Origin: Ophiocordyceps camponoti-saundersi (nom. inval.)
Lineage: Eukaryota > Ascomycota > Sordariomycetes > Hypocreales > Ophiocordycipitaceae
Assembly (NCBI GenBank): GCA_003339415.1
Contig: PDHQ01000096.1
Coordinates: 56,277-120,276 of the forward strand
Direction: 5' to 3'
DNA length: 64,000 bases
Within the stretch, counting starts at the first letter, position 1; each line of letters starts with the position of its first letter. The translations under genes and the position numbers were made by a program. The notes beneath the pieces are model-generated. The model had not been told where the DNA came from. It did not search any database and saw only the letters and a list, made by a program, of their open reading frames with translations. Of the stretch, positions 42,917-53,662 are shown piece by piece.

Positions 42917-43375
42917 ATGAAGTTTGCACAACTACTACTGGGTCTTTATGTTGGAGTCGCCATCGCGGCACCCCGACCTGGTAGTACATTGGATCGCGTT
43001 GCAGCCACAGTCGGCGGCGCCGCGCGCGATTTAGTGAAAGAGAAACTCGGAGAGACCACGAATAAAGAAGATCAGCCCGGAAACAGCGGGACAGCGAACC
43101 AGAAGAAAGATCCGGAAAAGGAGCTTAAAGACAAAATATCAAGCTTTGCGATCGCGGTGGCTGTGGCAGTCCGAGAGAAAGATGTGGAAAGACGAGTATT
43201 CCAGTTGGAGAGATTGTTGGTACCGACCAAGGAACTTCCCGACGGGCCAGGAAAGAATGAGCTTCTCTTTAGGATCGAAAATGCTTTGGAAGAAGCCAGG
43301 GAACTCGTCAAAGAGGAGAAGTTGGAGAAACAACGGAAAGAATGGGAAGAGAAGAAAAAGAAGACTTCGGCATAA
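42917..43375 (+). CDS. Small secreted charged helical protein, effector candidate
   Basis: 152-residue single-exon protein with a signal peptide (MKFAQLLLGLYVGVAIAA, cleavage near APRPG). The mature part is Lys/Glu-rich with no cysteines. Long helix-forming segments include LDRVAATVGGAARDLVKEKL, AIAVAVAVREKDVERRVFQL and a C-terminal coiled-coil-like ELVKEEKLEKQRKEWEEK. No domain recognised. The combination of small size, signal peptide and charged helices, in a sparse region with other secreted proteins, fits an effector-type protein, but this is inference. Confidence 0.62.
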   Translation: MKFAQLLLGLYVGVAIAAPRPGSTLDRVAATVGGAARDLVKEKLGETTNKEDQPGNSGTANQKKDPEKELKDKISSFAIAVAVAVREKDVERRVFQLERLLVPTKELPDGPGKNELLFRIENALEEARELVKEEKLEKQRKEWEEKKKKTSA

Positions 43376-44976
43376 GGGCACAGAGATCTGGATGGAAAGC
43401 GGGAGAGAGGCTCGATGAACGGTGGCGATTCGACAAGAAAGTAACTACTCTGTGCCACTCAGCAATCAAGAGTCTGGAAAATTCGACGTCATCTGCTTCC
43501 CGCTCGGCTTGCTCTTATTGTACGTCTGATGAAATACCGAACAATCGGCAGAGTTGAGGCATTTCTGGGAACATATATATACACGTGTTATCGCAGTTAG
43601 ATGCGACTTCCTTGTTATTGTGACAATGACCACGCCTTCTAGGAGCTCTGAGAAGACTACGAGACCTCAAACGCTCATCAACTCGGGCACCCGGCGCAGG
43701 ACTCTATTGACCAGTTTCGCATACATACACACAGACCTTGCATTGCGCCCTCGCAAGATAAGATGAGTTCTCACGACGATACTGAAGATAACCTCATCAT
43801 CCACAGTCAACAAGATGTAGAAGAGGGTACCCGAAGTAGAGAAAAGTGAGGCTCGTTACCGCTTTCCAGTTGCTGTGTTGCTTTGCCGCCTTGTTTCGAC
43901 CCGCTTCTTCATTGTCGACCGTTACTTTAGATATCCGGTCAGTTACCCGCGCTCCCACAGCGGAAACCTCGACTTTCAAGTCCAAGACTGTATTATCCTG
44001 TGCCAAGTTGCTTGCTGGAAGCAATAATCTTCGACCGTAACTTTGTACTTGTATTCATCAGATATCTGCACTCCAACGTTCTAGCTGGGTTCCCGTCCAC
44101 AACCGCTGACGTATGTACGTAGCCGTATCAGGCAACGATATCAACGACCTCGCCGTGACCCCCGCTGCTGCCAACTGTCTCCCGCCAATTTGGTTAGAGT
44201 TGCGTTTTGGTGCCGTCGAGGTAAATTCTTAGAATTAACATGTCGGCTGCGCTGCCGTCGACTGAAACACGAGACATGGTTCCGGGACTGTTGCTTGGGG
44301 CCTGGATGGCTTTAGTGTTACAAGCGTAGTAGGCGACACAGTCGAGCAACTGCATGAACAGCCGGTAGAGAAACATGGTATTTATTCACCAAGATTCCGT
44401 TCTTCGTAGCAAGTCTGCAAAGATTGAGAAACATTCATCACTTCTTCGTCCTTGTCCGGACAAACCGCCGTGACATCCAACGCGCCATCAAGTCGTTTGC
44501 CACACAATGAGTACTGATCGGTGATACTGCCTGTCGACACCACCCACCCATTTGCCCGTGTCGGGAGCTCCGATTGTCAATCATCAAGACGGGATCCGCG
44601 TCCATCAAGAGACAAAAGTCTTACGTAGTTCCGTCCGTCAATCTCTAGCTGCAGCTCATCAGACAAGCGGAGGGCAAATCGTTACCTCAGCCCTGAGAGA
44701 CGTAACGGGGTTGTTTGCCGAGATGCCAAAGAACGACACGTCCAGTAGCAAACAATACTGATGCATCACGCTCTGGCAGGCCACGCTCCGTAAAGCGTCG
44801 GCTTCAAAATCCATGCCATAGCCGTAGTCATCGACCATCTTCAGCATGCCACTTTGCCCTCTCCTCTGCTCCCGTCTGCCAGAGCATCACGTCCTCACAC
44901 GCCGTCAGTCCGTTAACTCGCTTCTCGATAGCACCTTCAACCATATCCCGAGAACTGTTCCAGTGCCGACGCTTCG
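43376..44976. other. Gene-free stretch
   Basis: About 1.6 kb. The frame at 43846-44040 looks like a signal peptide but has no ATG and has an upstream in-frame stop. Other frames are short and unremarkable. No repeat or RNA gene recognised. Confidence 0.5.
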
Positions 44977-45264
44977 ATGAGTCACAGTTCGAGGGTTCCT
45001 TCAATCGACGACACCGACAGTTTCGACAGCAGCACCATCGGTACACTTATCGGCTTAGCTGTCGCCTGCGGCGCGCTGTTGATCATGGCCTGTGCCTTCG
45101 CATACCTTTCTTGTCGCTGGCGGATGAAATACCTGAAGAATCAGAAGCGAACAAAGAACGACATCGAATTGAGATCGCAGCAGCACGAAGATACTGAGGT
45201 CCTCGGCGACGGCGAGGGAACAGTGGCGACCGGCGCGTTGCCGGCCGAAGCATTGCCGCAATAG
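44977..45264 (+). CDS. Small single-pass membrane protein, unknown function
   Basis: 95-residue frame from ATG 44977. A Ser/Asp-rich N-terminus (SSRVPSIDDTDSFDSSTIG) is followed by one strong membrane span (TLIGLAVACGALLIMACAFAYLSC), then a basic stop-transfer segment (RWRMKYLKNQKR) and a polar tail. It has no signal peptide. The layout resembles the C-terminal part of fungal Ser-rich single-pass receptors (Mid2/Wsc-like tails), so an upstream exon could be missing; I could not identify one. Moderate to low confidence that this is a complete gene. Confidence 0.4.
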   Translation: MSHSSRVPSIDDTDSFDSSTIGTLIGLAVACGALLIMACAFAYLSCRWRMKYLKNQKRTKNDIELRSQQHEDTEVLGDGEGTVATGALPAEALPQ

Positions 45265-45915
45265 ACTGAGCACGATGGGAACGGAGCCATCGGGCAGTCA
45301 GACAACAAAACATGGCAACCCTCCTGACATTCGCACGCGGCTCGTCGTGGTTGAACTTGTCCGAGCGGCTGACGTTCCTATGATCGCGCTCGAGCCTTCT
45401 ATAATTGCTCTCGAAGAATCGTCTCCCATGAAAAACTCAAGTGCCACGTGAATAACATTTCTTCCACGTCCGCCGAGACTTCCGTGGAGAAAGAAGAAGT
45501 CGTCCTGGCTTTGGCCACTGTCACCTTGTCTCCGCATAGGCACCGTTCAAGTTGATGTTCGCACCAAGCAAACCGGGTCTGGGCACTCGTCAGGCATGCA
45601 AGTCGCCATGTCTTCGCATAGGCATCTTCGAGGTTGATCCTGCCAAGTAATCTAGGTCCAAGACCGGCCAGGCATGCAATTATAACAGCCTTCGTGAAGC
45701 TCCGGAGTATCGTGCTTCTCACTGGGCGAAGTGACGTGTTCGTTGTAGACTTCAGACGCCGCAGAGGCCGTGATAGAGTCTCGCCACCACAAAACATGCC
45801 AGAGCCATCCGCCGCAGCCGCATTCCAAGTTACCACAGCCTATATACTGCATAACGAAGAACATGAATATCGACTTCTTTTTCCTCCATCCCTATCACAT
45901 CGTGTTTGTTGAGCG
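45265..45915. other. Intergenic region upstream of the glycine-rich protein gene
   Basis: About 650 bp without a recognisable gene; presumed promoter of the gene starting at 45916. Confidence 0.45.
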
Positions 45916-46916
45916 ATGGGTCTGTCTGGAAAGGTGATACTTGCCGGCAAGATGATCGTCAACCTGATGCTGCTGCATGTGGTGCTCGCTGCCCCTGCTG
46001 TTAATAATGCCATCACCGTCGATGGCAACATCACTTTTACCGGCAGAGTCACGCTCAACAACACCGTCACGTACAACAACACCAAGGTCACCATCTTCCC
46101 AACTAGAAAGTGCATCCAAGGCTCGTCGACAGGAAACAGCGGACTCGAATTTCAGTATGAACGCGTTCAACCTAGCTCGGCTGCGCAGGCCAACAACTCC
46201 ATCATTGATCCTGGCTTTCTGAACAGCCATGCCACACCCGGAAACAGCATAGTTAGTCTCCTGATCCCTTTGGCTGATCATGACTGACAAATCGCAGCTC
46301 TGGTCGGGTAACGGTCCCTCCCAGGCGTACGCGGAGTCAAGATGCCAGCTCTCCTGCAACGCTATGCTGGGGTGTGCGTCATTTGTTGGTTATAAACGTA
46401 TGTGTTTCCCTCAGCGCACTTGACCGTCGCTCACCACACACAGTCCGCATGCCTGGAAACCTGACCGACTTTGAATGCCTCTTCCTCAATGATACGTGAG
46501 CAGCGCCAGTATGAAGATTCGGCGACGCGCAACGGCTGACAGGTCGCAGCATAAATCCCGCAAATATCGTCACCAAGCCAGCCAGTGGGAATGCGACTCT
46601 GTTGAATGCATACAATAGATTGTGCGGTCCAGGTGGAGGAGTCGGACCAGGACTTGGAGTCGGACCGGGCGGAGGAGTTGGATTCGGTGGAGGAAGGGGG
46701 CCTGGAGGGATAGGATCCGGGGGGATAGGATCCGGAGGGATTGGATCCGGAGGGATTGGATCCGGAGGGATTGGATCCGGAGGGATAGGACCCGGAGGGA
46801 TAGGACCCGGAGGGGTTGGATCCGGAGGGATCGGGTCAGGCGGGATCGGTCCAGATTTTGACGGGGAGGACTTCGACTTCGGTGACGGACAGGATATAGG
46901 GCCCGGGCTGGGATAA
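45916..46916 (+). CDS. Secreted protein with PAN-like Cys region and glycine-rich repeat tail
   Basis: 284-residue protein from exons 45916-46251, 46298-46397, 46444-46495 and 46550-46916 (introns 46, 46 and 54 nt). A hydrophobic N-terminal segment (MIVNLMLLHVVLAAP) acts as signal peptide. The following Asn/Thr-rich part has several N-glycosylation sequons (NIT, NNT, NAT). The spliced middle reads SRCQLSCNAMLGCASFVGYK and then NLTDFECLFLNDT, a Cys pattern resembling fungal PAN/apple-like modules. The last exon encodes a Gly-rich tail made of GGIGS/GGIGP units from a 15-bp minisatellite, ending in an acidic FDGEDFDFGDGQD segment. Without splicing none of these parts share a frame, which supports the model. 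Likely extracellular or cell-wall structural protein; function unknown. Confidence 0.72.
46704..46850. repeat. 15-bp coding minisatellite
   Basis: About ten tandem copies of a unit close to GGATCCGGAGGGATT, varying at a few positions (ATT/ATA, ATCC/ACCC). Each copy encodes Gly-Ser/Pro-Gly-Gly-Ile in the tail of the secreted protein. Because the unit is a multiple of three, copy-number changes keep the frame. Confidence 0.9.
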
Positions 46917-47170
46917 TTGGGTTCCGGAGACCGATATCAACAGGATGTGAACAATAGGACACCAGGTCCATTCTCTGACGCGAGTCAAGATGTACCTTGA
47001 GACGAAGTTGCCTATAGTTTATTATTCGACAAGAGGCGGAGATGGCCATCGTAGCCGCTTGCTGTGAATAGTCAAAGATACCTCGGAGATCGGATATTTT
47101 CGTTTTGATGTCACCATGACGTCGTAAAGCCTTCAAAATCTCAGTTTTGGTTGCTGTCGAATGCTTTCGA

Positions 47171-47707
47171 TTAAGACATCTTGCTGTCGCCACGCTCTTG
47201 TAGAAACTCGCGCGCTTCTTGCCAAAGTTCAGCCTCCATGTCCCGATCAACACCACGGGTCCGGCTGTTGAGCCACCCCACGTCCAAGTTGCCAACTGTG
47301 CCCACGCCGTTTGGCTTCAGCGAGGCCTTACTCGTGCTGCTCGGCCCCTGTCGCGGCACGTTGGATAGGTCGACTATGCCGGCCTCCTCCAGCGCAAGAA
47401 CCTGACGCTTCATTCGAACGTCGATACTGTGCAGCGTGGTGAGGAAAGAGTCCGTCGCCGAGCGAAAGGCTTGCTTCTGCGCCGGGGGATCGAGCGCTGC
47501 CCGGGTGGTGTCGTCAGACGACTCGGTGGCGGTCGAGATTTCTGGCGCCGTGAGGGCGTTGAGAGCCGTGGCGGTGTGGCTCATCAGCTGGGCAATCGAC
47601 CGGCCGATAGCGTCGAGCTGCTGGATATTTTCCTCGATAGTAAAGGGCTTATTGGCTTGCGCTGAGGAGCCATCCTCGCCCATGGCGACATCCGGCGGGG
47701 AGGCCAT
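47171..47707 (-). CDS. MED11: Mediator complex subunit 11
   Basis: 178-residue head-module subunit of Mediator, which links activators to RNA polymerase II and TFIIH. The start at 47707 (MASPPDVAMGED) precedes the conserved region FTIEENIQQLDAIGRSIAQLMSHTATALNALT, then FRSATDSFLTTLHSIDVRMKRQVLALEEAGI, the family signature of two helices typical of Med11. The C-terminal part has GWLNSRTRGVDRDMEAELWQEAREFLQERG. No intron needed. An upstream in-frame ATG (47800) would add a hydrophobic leader-like stretch and is rejected. The gene is divergent from TAF5, so two Pol II initiation-machinery genes share a 600-bp promoter region. Confidence 0.85.
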   Translation of the reverse strand: MASPPDVAMGEDGSSAQANKPFTIEENIQQLDAIGRSIAQLMSHTATALNALTAPEISTATESSDDTTRAALDPPAQKQAFRSATDSFLTTLHSIDVRMKRQVLALEEAGIVDLSNVPRQGPSSTSKASLKPNGVGTVGNLDVGWLNSRTRGVDRDMEAELWQEAREFLQERGDSKMS

Positions 47708-48310
47708 CTCGAAGGAGAGAGGCAGACAGATGGGGAGATATAGAGGGAGAGAAGTAGAGAGCAGGTGAATAAAGGTATCGAAGATTTCACCGTAAATCAC
47801 GGTAATGAGTGCAATACGAGCTCATAGCATCTCTGTTTCTATTGTTGCTCGATGAGAAAGACGACAATAGTCTTTGACGCCCAAAAGCTTTGTTCATTTC
47901 TGTAGCAGCAGTTGCTGAATCCATTCTCAGCCTCGCCCAAGCCTGTTTTACCTTTGTGCGCTTACCAATGTCTGGATTATGTAAGGTGCCCAATCGACCA
48001 TGAACTGCTCATGCCGACGAGGCTCTCTCGCTTTCCGCTGACCTTCTCAGCCTCCCTCATCGCCACCCATCGTCAGCGACATACGCCTCCATAGAGTCTC
48101 TGTCTAGCTCAGTCTGGAGGGGACTCGCGTCGAAGTAATCCTCATGAGCTTCAAAGACTTCTCGGCTCAATCATACGACCACTGCAGCGAATCTTACCCA
48201 TACCCATACCTCCTAATCTAGGTACCTCCCTAGTAAGCAGTGAATCTCGCTTGACGATCTCGGATATCCTTTGCCAGTAATTCCTCAAGTGCTCCGGAGC
48301 ATCTGTCTCC
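47708..48310. promoter_or_regulatory. Shared divergent promoter region MED11-TAF5
   Basis: About 600 bp between the start codons of MED11 (-) and TAF5 (+). No specific site is recognised with confidence. The shared region suggests possible co-regulation of Mediator and TFIID/SAGA subunits; this is inference. Confidence 0.5.
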
Positions 48311-50945
48311 ATGTCTGGTCAAAACTCGAGTCATGGAGCTGCTCCGGCGACCGGCTATGGAAGCCAGGCTACTACCTCTCCAACAGGCGCAGCGCCTACG
48401 ACAAACGCGACGTCGACATCTGGCGGCGGCGCTCTCACGAACCAGAACTTGAACCAAATCGTATGTTGCCCCTATCCTTTCCTGCTTGCCAGCTGTCTGT
48501 CACGTGCTGCGTCGAGCAGCCTTCTGGCCTCGTTTTCCGACCGGCCCTTGTTCCTGCTGGGCGTCATCTTCGGGGGTCTCATCGCTACAGGTTCCTCATA
48601 ATTCGACTGATCAGATCCATATGGCAGCCAGTCGCTTGCACCCTGTACCTCTTCTCTCTGCCTTCTCTTGACTGTCCTACTTGCTACTTCACGGGCTGAG
48701 TTTGCTAACTAATGGTTAGGTCACGGACTATTTGCTCAAAAGAGGGTTTAACCGCACGGAAGAGGTTTTTCGTCAGGAATCGAAGCACCTGGGAGTTGAT
48801 GGAAAGCCCATTCAGCAACTCGCCAACATTGGGCCCAAGAAATACCACAAAGCGTTTAAACTGCTGAAGGACTGGGTCGACAATAATCTCGACCTCTACA
48901 AAGTAGGGCTTTGCAAATAATTTTTTACCCTGCACAGAAATGCTGATCATCATAACAGTTCGAACTGTCCAAACTTCTCTGGCCGATTTTCGTCTACTCG
49001 TTCCTCGATCTGGTCGGGTACGGTTACGGAGACGATTCCAAGGCTTTCCTCAAAGATCTTGGGCACTATTTTCTACCCGCACATGACGATGACCTCAGAA
49101 ACCTTTCGACTGTCACTCTGCCTCAACATATTGAAGCAAATACCATGACAAAATTGTATAAGAATCACAAATATCGCATCCCGCTGAACCAGCACGCGAC
49201 GGGCGATCTTTTCAATTTTCTGGAGCGCGAATCTGAGCAGGGGGGCTCCGTCATCCGGCAGCTGCTCGTGACATACTGTCAAGTCGACTCGACGGCCCGC
49301 GGCCCTATCACGCAGTTCAGCTTCGAGGCCGTCTTTCGGCGATCGAAGAACTCGGATGTAGATGAAGTCGATGCTAGGGAGGGCATACCTGGCGTTAACA
49401 TTGGGCTGTCCAACAGGGACATTCTGGACCCCTCCGCGCCACTCAAGCTAGGTCATCTCCCCATGGAACAAGAGCTCCGAGAGGATGTCAGGGCCGAGCT
49501 CGAGGATGTGGAGCGCAGAAACCCGCCACCTGAGGGCGTGACCTGCCTCGTTGACGAGTTCGAGAAAAAGATCAAGCGGGAAGATAGTGCCGACGCGCCA
49601 AGCCGAGCAGATCTTCCCTTACCCCCGTCCAGGCCGCGGGACGTCATGCTCGAGATGCAAAAGGTGCGCGAAAATCGGGACCGCTTCAAGATCGAGGGTC
49701 GAACCGGAGGAGTAGGCGTGGCCGCCAGTGCATGCATGTTTACGTTCCACAACACGCTGGGGAGGTAAGTCTGACAAGCTGTCGAGCTTTGAAGAGCAAA
49801 GGCTGACCTGATGCGACAGTGTATCATCCATGGACTTTTCCAACGACGGCCGACTGGTTGCCGCGGGAACGACAGAGTCGTACATCCGAGTTTGGTCTCT
49901 CGACGGCAAGGAACTACCGTCGGCCAATGCTCATGAAAAGGAGGCCAAGTTCAACAGCCGTAAATTGATTGGCCATTCCGGTCCGGTTTACGACGTGTCC
50001 TTCTCCGACTCTGTGTCGGGCCCGCCGCAGAAGCTCTTCGGAGATGAGGGTCGAAGTAACCCCCCCATAGATGGCAGGCCGAAGCTACTGCTGTCCTGCG
50101 CTGGCGACGGCCACGTGCGACTTTGGTCCCTTGAGGCTTGGGCATGTCTCTGTTTGTACAAGTCGCACGACGGACCAGTGTTCCGCGTCTTATGGGGCCC
50201 CCATGGCCATTACTTTCTGAGTGCTGGATACGACAAGGTGGCGCGCGTGTGGATGCAGGATCATGCCTCGCCGCAACGGTTGTTGGTGGGACATGACACG
50301 TCCATATCGGCCATAACCTGGCATCCTAATGGCGCCTACGTCTTTTCGGCTTCAGACGGGACGGACAAGTCGATCCGCATGTGGTCGGTGGTGACGGGCC
50401 AGTGCGTCCGAGTCTTTTCGGGTCACACCGACTTCATCAGCGCCCTCGAGTGCGCATCCAACGGAGCCATCCTGGCCAGCGCTGACTGTGCCGGAAATAT
50501 CTTCTTCTGGGACATTAACAAGGGAACTCGCATCAAGCGGTCTCGCGGTCACGGACGGGGGGGCATCTGGTCCCTCAGTTTCAGCGCCGAGTCCACCGTA
50601 CTGGTTTCTGGCGGCCAGGACGGAACGGTTCGGGTGTGGGACGTGGAATCTCCTGCCGATCCGCAAAAGGCTGCACAGCAAGTCGGACTGGATCCGGTCG
50701 TCAGCAATGTCGACAGTGTCAACACCGCGGGCGTGGCCGCAGATGCCTCAAGGGGCCCCTCGAGCGTGACGGGCCAGGCCGCGGCGACGGCAGGCAGCGT
50801 GATACACAAGAAGAAGAATAAGGAGGTGATGGTGACGCCCGACCAGATCAGCGCGTTTCCAACCAAGAAGACGCCGGTCATGAAGGTCAAATTCACTCGG
50901 ATGAATTTAATCATCGTCGGAGGCTGCTACGATTCTGAGTGCTAG
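48311..50945 (+). CDS. TAF5: TFIID/SAGA subunit TAF5 (WD40)
   Basis: Scaffold subunit of TFIID and SAGA, 754 residues. Exons are 48311-48460, 48720-48902, 48959-49764 and 49820-50945. Intron 1 is 259 nt; the others are 55-56 nt. A Ser/Thr/Gly-rich N-terminus leads to a LisH-like segment ([20 protein letters not shown]), the TAF5 NTD2 helical domain ([19 protein letters not shown] through [14 protein letters not shown]), and a C-terminal WD40 propeller with repeats such as [44 protein letters not shown] and [15 protein letters not shown]. The ending [17 protein letters not shown] matches where animal and fungal TAF5 normally end. The stop is TAG 50943-50945, followed in frame by 50 more open codons. 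Confidence 0.93.
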
Positions 50946-51570
50946 GAGCTTGACGAATACGAGAAGATCCGCATGAGACGCGACGCACAGTCGTGGGCCG
51001 AGATTTTTCAACGTCCGCAGCGGCAACCTATCCCCGCGAAGTCAATGGAGGGCGCCGATGCTAGGGGTAAGAAAAGGAAGAGGACCACGAAGAAATGATA
51101 AGCATGGCGCAGGAAGGCTGCTTTCTTCATTTGGAGGACGTTTGGAGTTGGTTAAAGGCATGGCATACTGATTTGGCTGCCATGCCTGGTGGATTTCTGC
51201 AGAGTTGGCCAAGATTCGAGAGCAGTGATACCACGACCTCAGGGAGGCAACGATACAATGGAGAAGAAAGTTGCTATGGCATTTAATAGTATGAACGCTC
51301 TAGAAATTCTGATATCGGAAGTACCATTGAAACCTAGGCAGGTAGGTAATGTGTACCAAGTGGTGGGCAAATGCTCTTCCTGGGGTTGATGCCATCGCCA
51401 GTCTGTCCTAGCACAGTGTCAAGACTCAAGAGCACTCGAAAATACACCGTAGCTGTCGTCAGCAGCCGAGTATTACATAATCTCTCATCGCTCGACCTCG
51501 TCGTTTCTACCACCAACACCCCTCCTCTGCTATCGTCACTTCGAAGCTCGGCTATAAGCAATTCGCCGCC
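50946..51570. other. Intergenic region TAF5-VPS5 with in-frame extension
   Basis: About 620 bp. The first 150 bases continue the TAF5 frame without a stop to TGA at 51096-51098 and encode a charged stretch ending in a Lys/Arg-rich, NLS-like tail. The remainder holds 3' UTR and the VPS5 promoter; no other gene seen. Confidence 0.5.
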
Positions 51571-53381
51571 ATGGACGTCGAGGAGTCGCCATGGGCCGAC
51601 TCTGGCCACAGCTCACAGCCGGCGGCTTCGCAGAGCGAGGAAGCCAGCAGTCAGCCGTCGTCGCAACCAGCTCCAGCGTCAGCGCCTCGCCCCTCGCGCG
51701 GGCCCCGTCGCCTCGTCGCTCAGCCAACTCGCCTCGAGGCCGTCGAAGATCCTCTGGGTCCTTTGAGCGGTAGCGGCGGCGGCGCTGGTGGCGGTGGCGA
51801 TGACGATGATGCTTCCGCACGCGATACCGCACCGCCTGTGCCTCCACAGAAGGAGCAGGTCATGGTAATGCGCACAACTATGCCTCAGCAGCAGCCCGCC
51901 CGTCGTTCGACCGATCCCCATGACGTCGACGACGACGAAGACGACTTCGAATCTCCCAAGGGTCCCAGAGCCCCGCCACCTGTCGATGCGGCCATGCCAA
52001 GCGCCGTCAGAAGTAATTCTCAGCCCAGTGTCAGTATCGAGCAGGCAGCCAAGCCTACCTTTCACATCACCGTCGGAGATCCTGTCAAGATCGGCGACCT
52101 GACCAGCTCGCACATTGTCTACTCCGTGCGCACAAAAGTTGGTCGCCTTCCAGCCAGATGCGCTATCGCGGGATTTGCTGACTTCCTCAGACCACATCCA
52201 GAGCCTACAAGCAGCCCGAATTCGAGGTGAAACGGCGATATCGCGACTTTCTCTGGCTTTATAATACTCTACACGGAAACAACCCCGGCTATGTCGTCCC
52301 GCCGCCCCCCGAGAAGCAGGCCGTCGGCCGTTTCAACAGCAATTTCGTCGAGAGCCGACGAGCTGCCCTCGAAAAGATGCTCAACAAGACGGCGGCGCAT
52401 CCGACGCTGCAGCATGACGCTGATCTCAAGCTCTTTCTGGAAAGCGAGGCGTTCAACGTCGATGTCAAACATAAGGAGCGGAGGGATCCCCTTCCTCCCG
52501 AAAACAAGGGCGTCCTCGGCTCCTTGGGCATCAACGTAGGGGGTGGCAGCAAATTTGTTGAGCAGGACGACTGGTTCCACGATCGCAAGGTCTACCTGGA
52601 CGCTCTCGAGAACCAGCTGCGCGGCCTGCTGAAGGCTATGGACATTATGGTGAGCCAGCGCAAGCTCATGGCCGATGCTGCTGCCGAATTTTCCGCCTCC
52701 TTGCACGCTCTCTCCACTGTCGAGCTGTCGCCGTCATTGTCCGGGCCACTCGACGCCCTCTCCGACCTTCAGCTCACGATCCGGGACGTCTACGATCGTC
52801 AGGCCCAGCAAGACGTGCTGACGTTTGGCATCATCATCGACGAATACATTCGCCTCATCGGCTCAGTGAAGCAAGCGTTTGGCCAGCGGCAGAAGGGCTT
52901 CTATGCCTGGCATGCGGCTGAGTCGGAGCTGCACAAGAAGAAGTCGACGCAAGACAAGCTCCTCCGGCAAGGGAAGAGCCAGCAGGACCGTCTGAACCAG
53001 GTCAGCGCCGAGGTCGGAGAGGCAGAGAAAAAAGTACATCAAGCGAGGCTGCTATTCGAGGAGATGGGACGGGCCATTCGGTTGGAGCTGGAGCGGTTTG
53101 AAAAGGAAAAGGTGGAGGACTTTAAGAGCGGCGTTGAGACGTTTCTCGAGAGTGCAGTGGAGGCGCAAAAAGAGGTACGGGCTGCTGTGCTGTCCTCGAC
53201 TGGACATTCGGACTGACAACTCATCCAGCTTATCGAAAAATGGGAGACGTTTCTCATGCAGATGGACGCCGAAGACGACGAGTCTTCTGCCTTTTACTGG
53301 CCACAGGCGACGCAACAGAAGCCACCAGGCGACACTGCGATTGATCGCGCGAGAGCCAACATGCATGACGACTCAGACTAG
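51571..53381 (+). CDS. VPS5: SNX-BAR sorting nexin Vps5 (retromer)
   Basis: 567-residue sorting nexin of the retromer SNX-BAR dimer, which tubulates endosomes for endosome-to-Golgi recycling. Exons are 51571-52137, 52191-53174 and 53229-53381. The N-terminus is long and low in complexity (Ser/Pro/Asp). The PX domain begins near FHITVGDPVKIGDLTSSHIVYSV and continues after the first splice with RAYKQPEFEVKRRYRDFLWLYNTL and PPPPEKQAVGRF, the phosphoinositide-binding motifs. The C-terminal half is a helical BAR domain (WFHDRKVYLDALENQLRGLL through VEDFKSGVETFLESAVEAQK). The last exon supplies the end of the BAR helix (LIEKWETFL) and a short acidic tail. Confidence 0.92.
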
Positions 53382-53662
53382 ACCTGCTGGGGACTGACTG
53401 ACGCTACTCGAGCTGGACGCTTCTCCTCTTGATGACATTTAAGTAACTGGAGTGTGTGTTACAATTCATGGTGGACTATACGCGAGCTGAAGCCATCCTG
53501 ACTCGATAATGCAGACAAGCGAGCATTCGCCATGAAGCCCTGGCTCTCTCTGTATATAAATGGGAACTTGCCCCCCAACACTGTACTGGGCGCGTGTCGA
53601 GAACGACTTGAGACCAGTTCGCCGAGCCAGCCCACGCCTTGTCTGAATGAAAACCCTTGATC

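Noticed and set aside
43846..44040. Signal-peptide-like frame (LVTAFQLLCCFAALF)
   Set aside because: It begins with GTG, has an in-frame stop just upstream and no ATG; no joining exon was found.
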